From Candidatus Poribacteria bacterium (lineage in GTDB: Bacteria > Poribacteria > WGA-4E > WGA-3G), in the NCBI GenBank assembly GCA_022827225.1, contig JAJDTJ010000084.1, positions 1 to 64,000 of the forward strand: 64,000 nucleotides of DNA, read 5' to 3'. The notes under the pieces were generated by a model. The model was not told the DNA's origin. It ran no database searches and was given only the letters and a program-made list of their open reading frames with translations. Below, piece after piece: positions 46,201 to 55,667 of the stretch; position 1 is the stretch's first letter, and each line of letters starts with the position of its first letter. The translations under genes were made by a program, and so were the position numbers.

Positions 46201-49200
46201 AATCTACACGATAGAGCAATTGGGACATGGGAAACTTTACTTGAAACGGATCCAGAGAACGCAAAGTACCAGGACGGGCTCATCAATAGCTACCAAGCCT
46301 CTGGTAAATTCGAGGAGGCACTTAAACTCGCACGACAGTTCATCGACGCAAACCCAGAAGTCGGTGTTCACCACGCACGCATTGCAAAACTCTATAAAGA
46401 CGAAAACCGAATTGATGAGGCGATCGCTGCGTATGAAAAAGCGAGCGAACTGACGCCCGGAAACGCCCAAATTTATAAAGAACTTGCAAACCTCTATCTC
46501 GGCAAAGACGATCTAACTGCTGCCGAGAAAGCGTTCAAAGAAACCATTCGATACACCAGCCAAGATTGGGAGCGACGAAACCTTGAACGGCAGCTCGTTG
46601 GCATCTATAACCGTCAAGGAAAATTAGAAGAAATGATACAGCAGGCAGAAACCGAAGGTACACTCACGCCTACAATTCAAGAAGCACTTGCCGAACACTA
46701 TCAGGAAAACGGCGAATCGGAAAAAGCCGTTGATGCCTATAAGAAGGCACTTGACATGACACCGCAAGGTTACGAACGCGAAGACCTCGCCGCTACATTG
46801 CTCAGGGTCTACGTCCAATTCGATAAGATTGATGCAGCATTAGCATTCTATGAATCCGAATTAGTTGCGAATGCCGGTTCAACACGCCGGTCTACGTCTT
46901 ATAGCTCCTCCTCCGGTATCACAACCTACTACGGCGGTGACGAAGCACGCGGGGCTTTAATCCGGGCGTGTAAAGATCAAGACAAACTTGAGGCTTTGAA
47001 AACCCTCTTTGAAGACAGACGTGAGAAAGAACAGGATAACCCGACAGTCCTTGAAATGATCGCTGAAATTTACCGGAACGCAAACGATCATGAGCAGGCA
47101 GCCGAAGCCTATCAAGCCCTCTCTAAGCGCCAATCGAGCCCAAAAAACGTCCGTAGCGCTTACTACGCCGTTGTCGCACGCCATCAAAATCAGCAACCCG
47201 AATTAGCGAAGGAACAACTTACACTCGCCGAAACGATGCTTGCATTAAGTAACCACGCCCGAGACGAGTCGTTTCTCGGAGCACTCGCCACCATCTGTTG
47301 GAAAGGTAAGATGTACGCACCGGCTATTAAACTCGCTAACGACGCAGTCACTGAAGCACAAAGTGCCAGTAACACTTGGGAGCTCGAGTACTTATACGAG
47401 ATTCTCGGGGAATGCTGCCTTGAGGCGAAGCGGTACGAAGAAGCATACAGCGCGTATCAACACATAGCAAATATCGCCAGATCCGAGTACAAACGACAAA
47501 ACGCGGAAACAAAAATGGATCAAGCCTCTAAAGACGGTAACCTCTATGAAAAATGGATTCCGCAACGGCTCAAACAGGTTCAGGAAAACCCTGACAACCT
47601 TGAGGCACGCTTCGACCTCGCCGAAGCTTACGAATTCAGCAATAAAGTTAACGAGGCAATCGTTGAATACCAGAAATTGAGCGAACACCAACCCGATAAC
47701 TCACAGTGGCACAAGAAACTCGGTGCCCTCTACCAGAAAAAATCCCGCCAACGCTATGAAACCGGAGAGGTGACCGAAGGGACCGCCCTCATACTTGACG
47801 GCAATTCAAGTTTCGTGGAAATTGAGAACACCGATGTTTTGAACAACATCACACAACAGGCGACGATCTCTCTCTGGATTAAACCGACCGATTTTCCGAA
47901 CAGATACACGCCTATTATTTTCAAAGGCGACGAACGAAAATCGAACTTTAGCCATCGAAGTTACATCCTCTACATGCGGGAGGACGGTAAAATCCAACTC
48001 GCCTCAGCACCCAATGGTCAAGGACAGAAATCATTTTACACGCAATCTGACACGATTCAACGCAACAAATGGTATCATATCGCTGGTGTCATCAATGCGA
48101 ACAGAAACACCATGCAGCTGTTCATTAACGGGGTTGAAGTTGGGAAAACGGACTTCAAAGGCGGAGAAAGTTTTTATCAAAGCCGAAAACCCCTCCGGAT
48201 TGGTTGGACGTATGAAGGAGCGAGACCGACCCAATCGCCCTTCGTCGGGTTTATTGATGAGGTGCGTATCTGGAGCATCGCTCGGACAGAAGCCGAGATT
48301 CGTGCCGATATGAATACCGAGTTGACAGGAAACGAACCCGGCTTGGCTGCTTATTGGAAATTTGATGAAGCAACAGATGGGATTGTCACCGATATATCGC
48401 CGAATCAGAATGACGGTAGATTAATGGGGAGTGCAAAACTGGGACCTTACACCCGTCCTATCTTTGAAAATTCAAGCCCCGAGCAATTGACACAAGCCGC
48501 AGCGGCGTATGAATCAGCACTTCAACTTGAACCGAACTCTTATGAACTGTACCGCTCGTTGGCACAAATCCACACGCAAGCCGAACACCCCTTAAATGCG
48601 GAAGAAGTGTATCGGCGCGCCTTGGAGGCTTCGCTCACACAGAGCGAGCAGGAGGCTGCCGCTAAAGCTATCTTAAACCTATATCCCGACGATGGACACG
48701 CAGAGAAACATATCGCTCTCCTTGAGGAACTGAAATCCAAAATGGAGAGGAGCGCAGTCTTACATGAACTGTTAGGGGATACCTACACAAAAACGGGGGA
48801 TACTGAAAAAGCAGAAATCGCCTACGCTGAGTGGGCAAAGCTCCGCAGCAAAGAGGTGAATAAGAGTCAACGGACTTCGGACTATCATCAATTCGCAGTG
48901 CAGCTGCTTAATAGAAATATCACACCCGAAGTCGCCTTGGAAATGGCGAAACGGGCAACACAACACACCAACTACTGGAGCTATCACCTGACGCTCGGGC
49001 AGGCGTATCTCGCCAACGACCAGTACGATGCAGCGCGCGAACAGTTCAAACACAGTCTCAATACCCTCGACCCATCCAACGGTAGTTACTTCGATTTCAC
49101 GCGGATGCTGTGGACCCGCCTCACCCAAGCTGGTAAGAGTGCCAAGCACGAAAAGCCTTATGTTGAAATGATCACGCAATTGATTAACGAACTATCCGAA

Positions 49201-49815
49201 ATGCCCGCTATCGCCATACGCGGTAACGCTGCGCTGGCGCAATTTTACCTTGACCATCACCAGCCTGACAAGGCGAAAGCATATATCCATAAAACTGCCT
49301 TCATCCCTGAAACCGCCTGGTCAGTTATCGGTCCATTTGACAATACAAACGGTGCCGGCTACGATAAAGCCTTCATCCCAGAGGAGGCGACACAGTTTGA
49401 CACCACACGGACGAACGACGGATACAATGGACAGATCGGCTGGACACAGCAGACAGATAAAACATTTGACGGTTACGTCGATTTTGAGACAATCCTTGGA
49501 GGTAATCTCAACTGGGTAGCAGCTTATGCATGGACCACACTAACTGTCCCCGATGAACGCATCGCTCACATCTACTTCGGCAGCGATGACCAAGCAAAAA
49601 TCTGGTTAAACGGCGAATCGGTCTTCACGGATAGCATAGCCCATTCGGTGATCATCGACCACGCCACCATTCCTGTGACGCTCAAACCGGGAAAAAACAA
49701 TATCCTCGTCAAAGTATGTGAGGAAGAAGGCAGTTGGGGATTCTACCTGCGGATTACCGACACCGATGGAAAACCGTTTGACGATTTGATAATTAACGAA
49801 CCGGAAGAGAATTAA
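40237..49815 (+). CDS. Giant secreted TPR protein with LamG and C-terminal beta module (TPR 1)
   Basis: 3192 residues from ATG 40237; an in-frame ATG at 40204 lacks the AAGGAG that sits nine bases before 40237, and the paralogues start the same way (MFKREK, MFGRKN, VFRQEK). A signal peptide is present (KFQIVASLLCLIFFTLSVSP). Most of the protein is degenerate tetratricopeptide repeats (runs of ALAEIYA, A-Y-KA-ELAP, LAQLY). A LamG domain is inserted at about 2515-2735 (GTALILDGNSS, ISLWIKPTDF, FIDEVRIWSIART). The last ~165 residues are the shared module (SVIGPFDNT, KIWLNGESVF, WGFYLRITDTDGKP). It is probably a periplasmic or surface scaffold; binding partners are unknown. A serine-rich stretch lies near 46.9 kb. 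Confidence 0.85.
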   Translation: MFKREKFQIVASLLCLIFFTLSVSPTLLAQDETNDAKIIERYKLMLNRKPKEGSTFDRLYQFYLEGNGLDAMVTDYQAEAEANPDNPNVQLILGHIHKRLGKDVEAVKAYQRAVELAPNNYYSHFALGQAYAILLQHENAISALNQAAKIAEETQVSATPEDLTAIYKALGRAYFRRDRVDEAITAWTKIAELDPENIFTRIELADLLREQELYEQAIAQHEAIIQFKADDPYRVCLSRREIGNIYEAKGDYETAIQTYDTALTLTAPGNWLRKDLQHRIIGIYAADGNSEGLIEYYQKKLQTTPNEPEILGLLAAAYIENQQLDEGITTYQKAVELAPTDANLRLNLIAAFRNAERFEDAAAAYESLSEQDPDDFGIYRELGELYLHLQDEGKARATYQRMVDRDPENAGTHLILAEIYASNEWMEDAATAYQSALSLAPSNLDYIEYFGEFYFRQANREKAFETWNKMVAGDKAVAENYERLAQLLDIKNYRTEAIAASRKAVELMPDAYRYREALAKLLTKNEDYDAALTEYTEAAKLAPTPFFAEEMDNQRIELYRRQGTLIEKIEAVETELEKSGLPATDIFAKQKRLAKMYLKIGNMTYALEVLLKAKAQQPDDVVINRWLAEVYIGQGRRDDANAIYRHLTEIDNANAREYYENIARSYLKVMDFDAATAAAKQAIAHSPRNPEGHQMIAEIAKQAGNYERAIDSLKQALRLRPEAIDIRSELAATYKLSGKPRQALAQYWRCWELSDTINDKLAFVKPLSEAYYDLGRRTEFEEKLKQLSKSNTFSVGPVIALAELYRMEGDLPSARFQLARALDRERENPDLLAQLVNISIELGDTQDAISYQKRLVKAQPDPIHQQQLGKLLFDVGREQEAIQVWTKLLHAKNQTLEAEIKLTTLLIQHGMLDEAISVLDRAAEKIAGTDAAVTLYQLGAVLVGMNESERAQPYFQRILELPQPRQLTQDTPGINTNKFEISRSRVGDIQRKPTFATRGMPWIPKTFEDARTAALVQLTTYAQQHGKLSELIQQFEADTEANPTDIKALETLVQLYTLVQHHDKADQVIERLIDASPNDPTYQPLLLKRTLQENLSYETLKKSLDDMHGLSHEARLRYIAEYATQLYRKRKRNDARKLMNELEDVQVTDLSTGIVLVNTFVLLNKTDAAEKIIAQLAKPTPKQLSQYIQPYRRLTTDYIRDGHIDKAVALLWTFCERTKPDAAHPRRVATLAQASQYYYSGHTPLQSNYPTPTVYYNQTRLEHLQSVFRELWLRNQQETLYAKLQAELNAAKGRDRIYPSLALSYCYWWDEKRTEAQTTLSELQTEFPDDLTLKLITAFVSIQAGNHKSALTMLKSLAETEPRNRRQYNELTLELALHTGDTVTVRELVTKLLNSPTTAQELYHFSQKLRDAGLTQYAAATAKRAMPLAIGQQSPNFLMELSGHLERLGRGQDAAQLAERALHAANRPDRYGRTLYSWNFQRATHLTSHSKNLRSRESELVEATENNPNSFQAYLKLATFYENANQIEKASEAFKAALSLRPNDSMTRSRYVQMLQRTGKVSDTIPHYTILLRDNSSALGYGYREAIDAFFQADKVDELIALTKDLILPVGQYAGNDFTQKVAQQCLSKNRPEAAVEIFEKIIAVHPNWNYVYRELADAYAAAGDHEKAIRFLRESQDADKTGLSNTEFTLKLVGFHEASGGPEAAIQFLREKLEGSDISNSQVPFVLKLAELCKASDTLSDLITEYEAKLAEKPENATLLYLIANMKLEADDIEGANTVVNQLLDNALTSASTQWLYSLAEAYENIGNHDLQLQLLESTVEKAKKENSWGLSESYQKLGEAYAKINEKEKAQDAFRKMGTIQRMRERRRDYYDIRDLAAIYMQHKMWDDAEALFTEIINDISTRSYDREQAQERLMQIEKQRSHLKTAPQLTEKTQGMNVGIQRAFAKEYMDRGETKQAMEIYEQIVEAVPEDLESRAQLATLYSQQNLHDRAIGTWETLLETDPENAKYQDGLINSYQASGKFEEALKLARQFIDANPEVGVHHARIAKLYKDENRIDEAIAAYEKASELTPGNAQIYKELANLYLGKDDLTAAEKAFKETIRYTSQDWERRNLERQLVGIYNRQGKLEEMIQQAETEGTLTPTIQEALAEHYQENGESEKAVDAYKKALDMTPQGYEREDLAATLLRVYVQFDKIDAALAFYESELVANAGSTRRSTSYSSSSGITTYYGGDEARGALIRACKDQDKLEALKTLFEDRREKEQDNPTVLEMIAEIYRNANDHEQAAEAYQALSKRQSSPKNVRSAYYAVVARHQNQQPELAKEQLTLAETMLALSNHARDESFLGALATICWKGKMYAPAIKLANDAVTEAQSASNTWELEYLYEILGECCLEAKRYEEAYSAYQHIANIARSEYKRQNAETKMDQASKDGNLYEKWIPQRLKQVQENPDNLEARFDLAEAYEFSNKVNEAIVEYQKLSEHQPDNSQWHKKLGALYQKKSRQRYETGEVTEGTALILDGNSSFVEIENTDVLNNITQQATISLWIKPTDFPNRYTPIIFKGDERKSNFSHRSYILYMREDGKIQLASAPNGQGQKSFYTQSDTIQRNKWYHIAGVINANRNTMQLFINGVEVGKTDFKGGESFYQSRKPLRIGWTYEGARPTQSPFVGFIDEVRIWSIARTEAEIRADMNTELTGNEPGLAAYWKFDEATDGIVTDISPNQNDGRLMGSAKLGPYTRPIFENSSPEQLTQAAAAYESALQLEPNSYELYRSLAQIHTQAEHPLNAEEVYRRALEASLTQSEQEAAAKAILNLYPDDGHAEKHIALLEELKSKMERSAVLHELLGDTYTKTGDTEKAEIAYAEWAKLRSKEVNKSQRTSDYHQFAVQLLNRNITPEVALEMAKRATQHTNYWSYHLTLGQAYLANDQYDAAREQFKHSLNTLDPSNGSYFDFTRMLWTRLTQAGKSAKHEKPYVEMITQLINELSEMPAIAIRGNAALAQFYLDHHQPDKAKAYIHKTAFIPETAWSVIGPFDNTNGAGYDKAFIPEEATQFDTTRTNDGYNGQIGWTQQTDKTFDGYVDFETILGGNLNWVAAYAWTTLTVPDERIAHIYFGSDDQAKIWLNGESVFTDSIAHSVIIDHATIPVTLKPGKNNILVKVCEEEGSWGFYLRITDTDGKPFDDLIINEPEEN

Positions 49816-49874
49816 CCATCAACAACCAGCAGGTACATTCACTGTCTATTGACTAAGCCTAAGGAGATATGTTC

Positions 49875-52800
49875 ATGTTCGGACGCAAAAACCACAGGAT
49901 CCCTCTCTTTGTACTATTCTTTATAGTTTGTGCCTTGTGGCTTCCATCCATCACCTTCACACAAGAGGTAACAGACGATACTAAAATTATCGAACGCTAT
50001 AAGTTAATGCTGAGTCGCAAGCCGAAAGAGGGGCGTACGTTTGACCGACTCTACCAGTTTTATCTTGAGGGTAACGGTTTAGATGCTATGGAAGCAGACT
50101 ATCAAGCAGAAGCAGTCGCGAAACCTGATGCTCCGAACGTCCAAATTATCTTGGGACATATCTACAAACGCCTCGGAAAAGACATTGAGGCTGTCAATGC
50201 ATATCAACGCGCAGTTACACTTTCTCCAAATGATTACTATCCACATCTCACACTCGGACAAATATATACAACATTACGACAGCATGAGAAAGCGATCAGC
50301 GCGCTTACGAAAGCAGCAGCCTTATCAGAACAGACAGAATCCGCAACACCCGATGATCGAATCACGATTTATAAAACACTCGGACGCGCCTATTTTTATC
50401 TCGACCGAGTGGACGATGCCATCATAACATGGATGAAAATCGCTGAATTGGACCCGCAGAACATTTTTGCCCGTATTGAACTCGCTGATCTTTTCCGAGA
50501 GCAGGAACTGTACCCACAAGCCATCGCACAATATGAAACAATCACCAAAATAAAAAAAGATGACCCGTATCGCGTCTGTCTCAGTTTGCGAGAGATTGGA
50601 AAGATTCACGAAGAAACCGGGGCATACGAGGAAGCACAAGACCGTTACGATGCTGCATTGGCGTTGACAGCTCCGGGCAACTGGCTAAGAAAAGACATAC
50701 AACAACGCATCATCGGAATTTACGCTACCGATGCCAATTGGAAGGATTTAATCGCATACTACCAACGCAAACTTGAGGCAACCCCGAAAGACACCGAACT
50801 CATCGGCTTGCAGGCCGCAGCTTACATCGAGAATCAACAGCTGGAAGAAGGTATTGCAGCCTATCAAAACGGATTAGATCTGGCACCTACAAATACCGAA
50901 TTACGGCTAAACTTGATTGCTGCACTCCGTAGCGCTGAAAAATTGGAGGATGCCGCAGCAGAATATGAAGTGCTCAGTGAACAACAGCCTGACGATTTCG
51001 GCATCTATCGAGAACTCGGCAAACTCTACTTGCAACTCGGAGATAAAGACAAAGCAGCGGCAGCCTATCAACGGATGATTGACCGCGACCCAGAGAATGC
51101 AAGCACACATCTTGTTCTCGCCGAGATTTATACGCAAAACGAATGGACAGAGGATGCCGCTGCTTCATACCAGAAGGCAATTTCACTGGCACCCCATAAT
51201 TTGGACTATATTGAATATTTCGGTGAGTTTTATTTCCGTCAAGGCAGTCGCGAGAAGGCAATTCAGACATGGAATCGGATGGTTGCTGGTGAAATGGGTA
51301 TCGCTGAGAATTACGACCGCTTGGCGCAGCTGCTTGACACGAAAGGCTTTCGTACTGAAGCACTCATGGCAAGTCGGAAGGCTGTCGAATTGATGCCAGA
51401 CGCGTATCGCTATCGCGAGGCGTTGGCAAAACGACTCATGCAGAACAAGCAGTACGACACAGCATTAACGGAATACACAGAAGCAGCAAAACTTGCACCC
51501 AACGCGTTTTTCGCCGAACAGATGGACGACCAACGCATTGAAATCTATCGACGGCAAGGGACACTTGCAGATCAAATTGAAACAGTCGAGGTGGAACTTG
51601 AAAAACCCGGAATCTCTGATGCCGACACCTTCGCAAATCAGAAGAAACTCGCTAAGATGTACCTGAAGTTGGAGAACACGGTTTACGCACTTGAAGTGCT
51701 TTTGAGAGCCAAAACACTTCGCCCTGACGACGTAACCGTTAACCGGTGGATCGCCGAGATCTATGTTAAGCGGGGCATGCGTGATGAGGCAAAGGCAATC
51801 TACACCTATTTAACAGATATTGACAGTACAAATGCGCGAGAATACTACACCAATATCGCGCGCCTCCATCTAAACGCAATGGATTTAGAAGCCGCGAAAA
51901 CCGCAGCAAAACGGATCATCGCGCAGAGTCCACGCAATCCTGAAGGACATCAGATGTTCGCGGAAATCGCTAAACAGACAGAGGATTATGAAACCGCGAT
52001 TGATAGTCTCAAGCAGGCAATCCGTCTACGCCCCGATGCCACCGACACGCGGATGGAACTCGCAGATATTTACAAACTTTCAGGGAAACCTCGACAAGCA
52101 CTCACACAATACTGGCGATGTTGGGAATTGAGCAACAGTGTGAGTCATAAACTCACCCTCGTCAAACCACTTTCTGAAGTGTATTATGACTTGGGACGCC
52201 GCAATGAGTTTGAGGAAAAACTGAAGCAATTGTCAAAAACGAACGCGTCTGATATAGGGCCCGCCTTGGCATTAGCAGCGGTCTATCGAATGGAGGGCGA
52301 CCTCCCCAATGCACGCTTCCAATTGGTGCAAGCATTAGACCGAGAGCACGAAAACCCCGAATTGCTGGCACAATTGGTACAAATCAACCTTGATCTTGGC
52401 GATAACAAGGACGCGCTCGCCTACCAACAGAGACTCGTCAAGGTACAGCCAGATCCCCGCCATCAGCAAAAACTTGGCGAGCTGTTATTCGATGCCGGAC
52501 GTGAGCAGGAGGCAATTCAGGCGTGGACGAAACTGCTACACACAAAAAATCAGACGCTTGAAGCGGAACTCAAACTCTCAGCCTTGCTCATCCGACACGG
52601 ATTACTCGATGAAGCACTTTTTACGCTGGAACGGGCAGCCGAAAATGCCAAGGATGCCAAAGCCATCTATCAACTCGGAGCAGCGTTGGTTGAAATGAAC
52701 GAAGTAGAACGCGCCCAACCCTACTTCCAACAAATCTTGGAGATGCCTACCCCGCCCAGAAATGTAACAAAGAACATAACCATAAATCCAAATTCCGCAA

Positions 52801-55640
52801 CATCAGTACGCTCCAGTCTTAACACAAACAAATTCCATCTCGCGCGAAGTCTTGTCAATCAGATTCTGAGACCACCATTTAGGAGAAATAGACCGCAGTG
52901 GGTGCCGACAAGTTTTGAAGAGGCACAAGCCGGGGCACTCGTCCAATTGACAGCAATCGCGCAACAGAAGGGAACACTGAACAGACTCATTAGCCAATTT
53001 GAGGCGAAGGTTAACGCGAATCCACAGGATACCCAGACCCTCAAACTGTTAGCACAACTCTACACACTGACCGATAACACTGACAAAACAAGAGAAATTA
53101 CCGAGCAGCTGCTTGCCACTTCGCCGAATGATCCGGTATATCAAGCCGTCCGGTTACACCAGACGATGCAGCACAACCTTAATTATGAAACATTCAAAAA
53201 ACATCTCAATGAAGCGACCGGGCTGACACCTGAAGCACGCCACCAGTATATCATACAATACACTGAGAAGCTCTACCGTCGAGGTAAAAAGGCAGATGCC
53301 GAAAAATTGTTGGACGAACTCAGAGGTATCCCGGTCCCTAATCTCAGCACCGGCGTTATGCTGGTCGATATCCTTGTCTTGATGGACAAGATGGACGAAG
53401 CGGAGAAAGTCATCGCCCAATTTCCGATCCCGATTGCTTCAGCAGCACCTTCGCTCCTACAGCAACAGCGACAGTACGTTACGGTCTATCAAACTCTGGC
53501 GGACGCTTACCTTCGTCAGGGGAAAATTGAGAAAGCGACTACGCTCTTCTGGACCTTTTTGGAACACACTAAACCACACACTACAAACCCGAGACGCGTC
53601 GCAAAACTTGAATATGCTGTGCCTTCCTACATAAGCTATACCTCAATTCAGTTAACCTATCCCTCGCCCACGATATACTACAATCAAGATCGGTTGCAGT
53701 ATCTGCAGCAGGTTTTTAATCAATTATTGTTGGCAAATCAGCAAGAAGTCCTATACGCTAAATTGCAGGCTGAGTTCAATTCTACAAAGGACAGAGAGCG
53801 TATCTACCCTGGTTTAGCATTGAGTTACTGTTATTGGTGGGATGGCCAGCGGGCTAAGGCACAAGAGATACTCTCCGCGTTGCAAGCGGAATTCTCGGAT
53901 GATCTCACACTTAAAATTAACACTTTCTTTGCCTCGATCCAAACTGGGCAACACGAAACAGCGCTGGCACTGCTTGAAGAACTCATTGAAGTAGAACCGA
54001 GGAACCGTCGTCAATATTATGACCTGATGCTACAAGTCGCTATGCGCACAGGGGACAAGAGCAGTGTGCGTGAATTGGTAACAAAACTGCTGAACTCACC
54101 GAGCAAAGTTCGAGAACTTCACCAGTTTTCCGAAAAACTCCATGATGCCGGTTTTAAACAGCACGCCGTTGCTGTTGCCAAGAAAACGGTAGACCTTGCG
54201 ATGGGTGAACGCGACCCGAATTTTCTCATGGACTTGAGCCAACATTTAGATCGACTTGGACAAAAACAGGACGCAGAACACATCGCTGAACGCGCGTTGC
54301 GTTTCGCCGACCAACGCGACCGATACGGGCAGACGCTCTACTCTTGGAATTTTCGGAGCGCAACGCGATTAGCGGGCCGCTCCACAAATGCACCCGACCG
54401 AGAGCGAAAACTTGTGGCAGCTGTAGAAAAGAATCCAAAGGCACACCATGCCCATCTCAGGTTGGCAATTTTCTACGAAAGCACCGATCAACCTGAAAAA
54501 GCATCGGAGGCATTTAAGGCTCTACTTGCCTTGAGACCCAAGGACAGCATAATCCGATACCGCTACGCCCAGATGTTACAGAGGACTGGACAGGAAAAAG
54601 ATGCTGTTGACCAGTATATGGTGCTTCTCAAGGACAACCCAAATGTCTTTGGCTACGACTATTTCGAGGTAATAGGTACCTTCATCCAAGCAGAAAAAAT
54701 TGATGAACTCGTTTCACTCACGAAAGAGATGATGGTTCCATCTGTCGGACAGAATTTCGGTCAACAATTCGCGCGTAGTGTAGCACAGATGTGTGTCCGA
54801 GGGCACAATCCTAAAGCGGCAGTCGAAATCTTTGAGAAGTTTATTGAAGTTTATCCAAACCAGACCGGCACGTATCAAGATCTCGCATCCGCTTATATCG
54901 CCGCTGGAGAACGTGAGAACGCAATCCAACTTTTGCGCGGAAGGTTGGCAACTGGAAACATCACGTCTCAAGTAGAGACTGTATTAAAACTCGCTGAACT
55001 TTATAGGGATTCCAGTGAATTAGAAAACCTGACAGCGGAATACGCAGCAAAACTTACTGAGAAGCCAGAGGATCCGGCACTGCTCTATCTCGTCGCTTCA
55101 ATGAAGGTTGCAGCAAACAACCTCGAAGAAGCGAAACCGCTGATTAATCAGCTCCTTAAAGCCCCACCTACCGCACGGAAACTATCGTGGCTGAACCGAC
55201 TCGCGTTAGAATACCGGATCGTAGGGGACCGGGACTGGGAACTCCGTCTACTTGAAGCCGCTGTTGAGGGTGTTGATCCGAAGACTTCCAGCAGACTTCC
55301 GGAGACTTATCAGACACTTGCTATGGCATACGTCCACAAAGGCGAGAAAGAGAAAGCGCAGAACACCCTTCGCAAGATGGGGGTTCTCCGCCTTTCGCAA
55401 CGCAGCGGACGCTATCTGGAGAAAGCGGAAATTGCAAAGATATATGTTCAACACGACATGTTAGAAGATGCCGAAGCCTTGTTTAGCGACCTTCTTAACG
55501 ATTTTTCAGTCCAATCACGGACTCGGAGACAAGCAGAGCAACAGCTAAAGAAGATTAAACGACGACGGACCTTTTTGGAGATGAAGAACCGAGTGACGTC
55601 AAAGATGAAAGCTACGCAACGCAAACCAACTGTCGAATAG
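49875..55640 (+). CDS. Secreted TPR protein, shortened paralogue (TPR 2)
   Basis: 1921 residues from ATG 49875, eight bases after AAGGAG (49861-49866); an upstream ATG at 49869 is only two bases from it and is not preferred. The signal peptide is NHRIPLFVLFFIVCALWLPS. Repeats align with TPR 1 from the start (KIIERYKLMLSRKPKEGRTFDRL) to about residue 1890. It then ends in a basic tail (RRTFLEMKNRVTSKMKATQRKP). The entire second half of TPR 1, with LamG and the C-terminal module, is absent. This is probably real, since the next gene starts 27 bases later with its own ribosome-binding site, rather than a frameshift. Confidence 0.85.
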   Translation: MFGRKNHRIPLFVLFFIVCALWLPSITFTQEVTDDTKIIERYKLMLSRKPKEGRTFDRLYQFYLEGNGLDAMEADYQAEAVAKPDAPNVQIILGHIYKRLGKDIEAVNAYQRAVTLSPNDYYPHLTLGQIYTTLRQHEKAISALTKAAALSEQTESATPDDRITIYKTLGRAYFYLDRVDDAIITWMKIAELDPQNIFARIELADLFREQELYPQAIAQYETITKIKKDDPYRVCLSLREIGKIHEETGAYEEAQDRYDAALALTAPGNWLRKDIQQRIIGIYATDANWKDLIAYYQRKLEATPKDTELIGLQAAAYIENQQLEEGIAAYQNGLDLAPTNTELRLNLIAALRSAEKLEDAAAEYEVLSEQQPDDFGIYRELGKLYLQLGDKDKAAAAYQRMIDRDPENASTHLVLAEIYTQNEWTEDAAASYQKAISLAPHNLDYIEYFGEFYFRQGSREKAIQTWNRMVAGEMGIAENYDRLAQLLDTKGFRTEALMASRKAVELMPDAYRYREALAKRLMQNKQYDTALTEYTEAAKLAPNAFFAEQMDDQRIEIYRRQGTLADQIETVEVELEKPGISDADTFANQKKLAKMYLKLENTVYALEVLLRAKTLRPDDVTVNRWIAEIYVKRGMRDEAKAIYTYLTDIDSTNAREYYTNIARLHLNAMDLEAAKTAAKRIIAQSPRNPEGHQMFAEIAKQTEDYETAIDSLKQAIRLRPDATDTRMELADIYKLSGKPRQALTQYWRCWELSNSVSHKLTLVKPLSEVYYDLGRRNEFEEKLKQLSKTNASDIGPALALAAVYRMEGDLPNARFQLVQALDREHENPELLAQLVQINLDLGDNKDALAYQQRLVKVQPDPRHQQKLGELLFDAGREQEAIQAWTKLLHTKNQTLEAELKLSALLIRHGLLDEALFTLERAAENAKDAKAIYQLGAALVEMNEVERAQPYFQQILEMPTPPRNVTKNITINPNSATSVRSSLNTNKFHLARSLVNQILRPPFRRNRPQWVPTSFEEAQAGALVQLTAIAQQKGTLNRLISQFEAKVNANPQDTQTLKLLAQLYTLTDNTDKTREITEQLLATSPNDPVYQAVRLHQTMQHNLNYETFKKHLNEATGLTPEARHQYIIQYTEKLYRRGKKADAEKLLDELRGIPVPNLSTGVMLVDILVLMDKMDEAEKVIAQFPIPIASAAPSLLQQQRQYVTVYQTLADAYLRQGKIEKATTLFWTFLEHTKPHTTNPRRVAKLEYAVPSYISYTSIQLTYPSPTIYYNQDRLQYLQQVFNQLLLANQQEVLYAKLQAEFNSTKDRERIYPGLALSYCYWWDGQRAKAQEILSALQAEFSDDLTLKINTFFASIQTGQHETALALLEELIEVEPRNRRQYYDLMLQVAMRTGDKSSVRELVTKLLNSPSKVRELHQFSEKLHDAGFKQHAVAVAKKTVDLAMGERDPNFLMDLSQHLDRLGQKQDAEHIAERALRFADQRDRYGQTLYSWNFRSATRLAGRSTNAPDRERKLVAAVEKNPKAHHAHLRLAIFYESTDQPEKASEAFKALLALRPKDSIIRYRYAQMLQRTGQEKDAVDQYMVLLKDNPNVFGYDYFEVIGTFIQAEKIDELVSLTKEMMVPSVGQNFGQQFARSVAQMCVRGHNPKAAVEIFEKFIEVYPNQTGTYQDLASAYIAAGERENAIQLLRGRLATGNITSQVETVLKLAELYRDSSELENLTAEYAAKLTEKPEDPALLYLVASMKVAANNLEEAKPLINQLLKAPPTARKLSWLNRLALEYRIVGDRDWELRLLEAAVEGVDPKTSSRLPETYQTLAMAYVHKGEKEKAQNTLRKMGVLRLSQRSGRYLEKAEIAKIYVQHDMLEDAEALFSDLLNDFSVQSRTRRQAEQQLKKIKRRRTFLEMKNRVTSKMKATQRKPTVE

Positions 55641-55667
55641 CGCGAATCAAACAAAGGAGATATTTTC

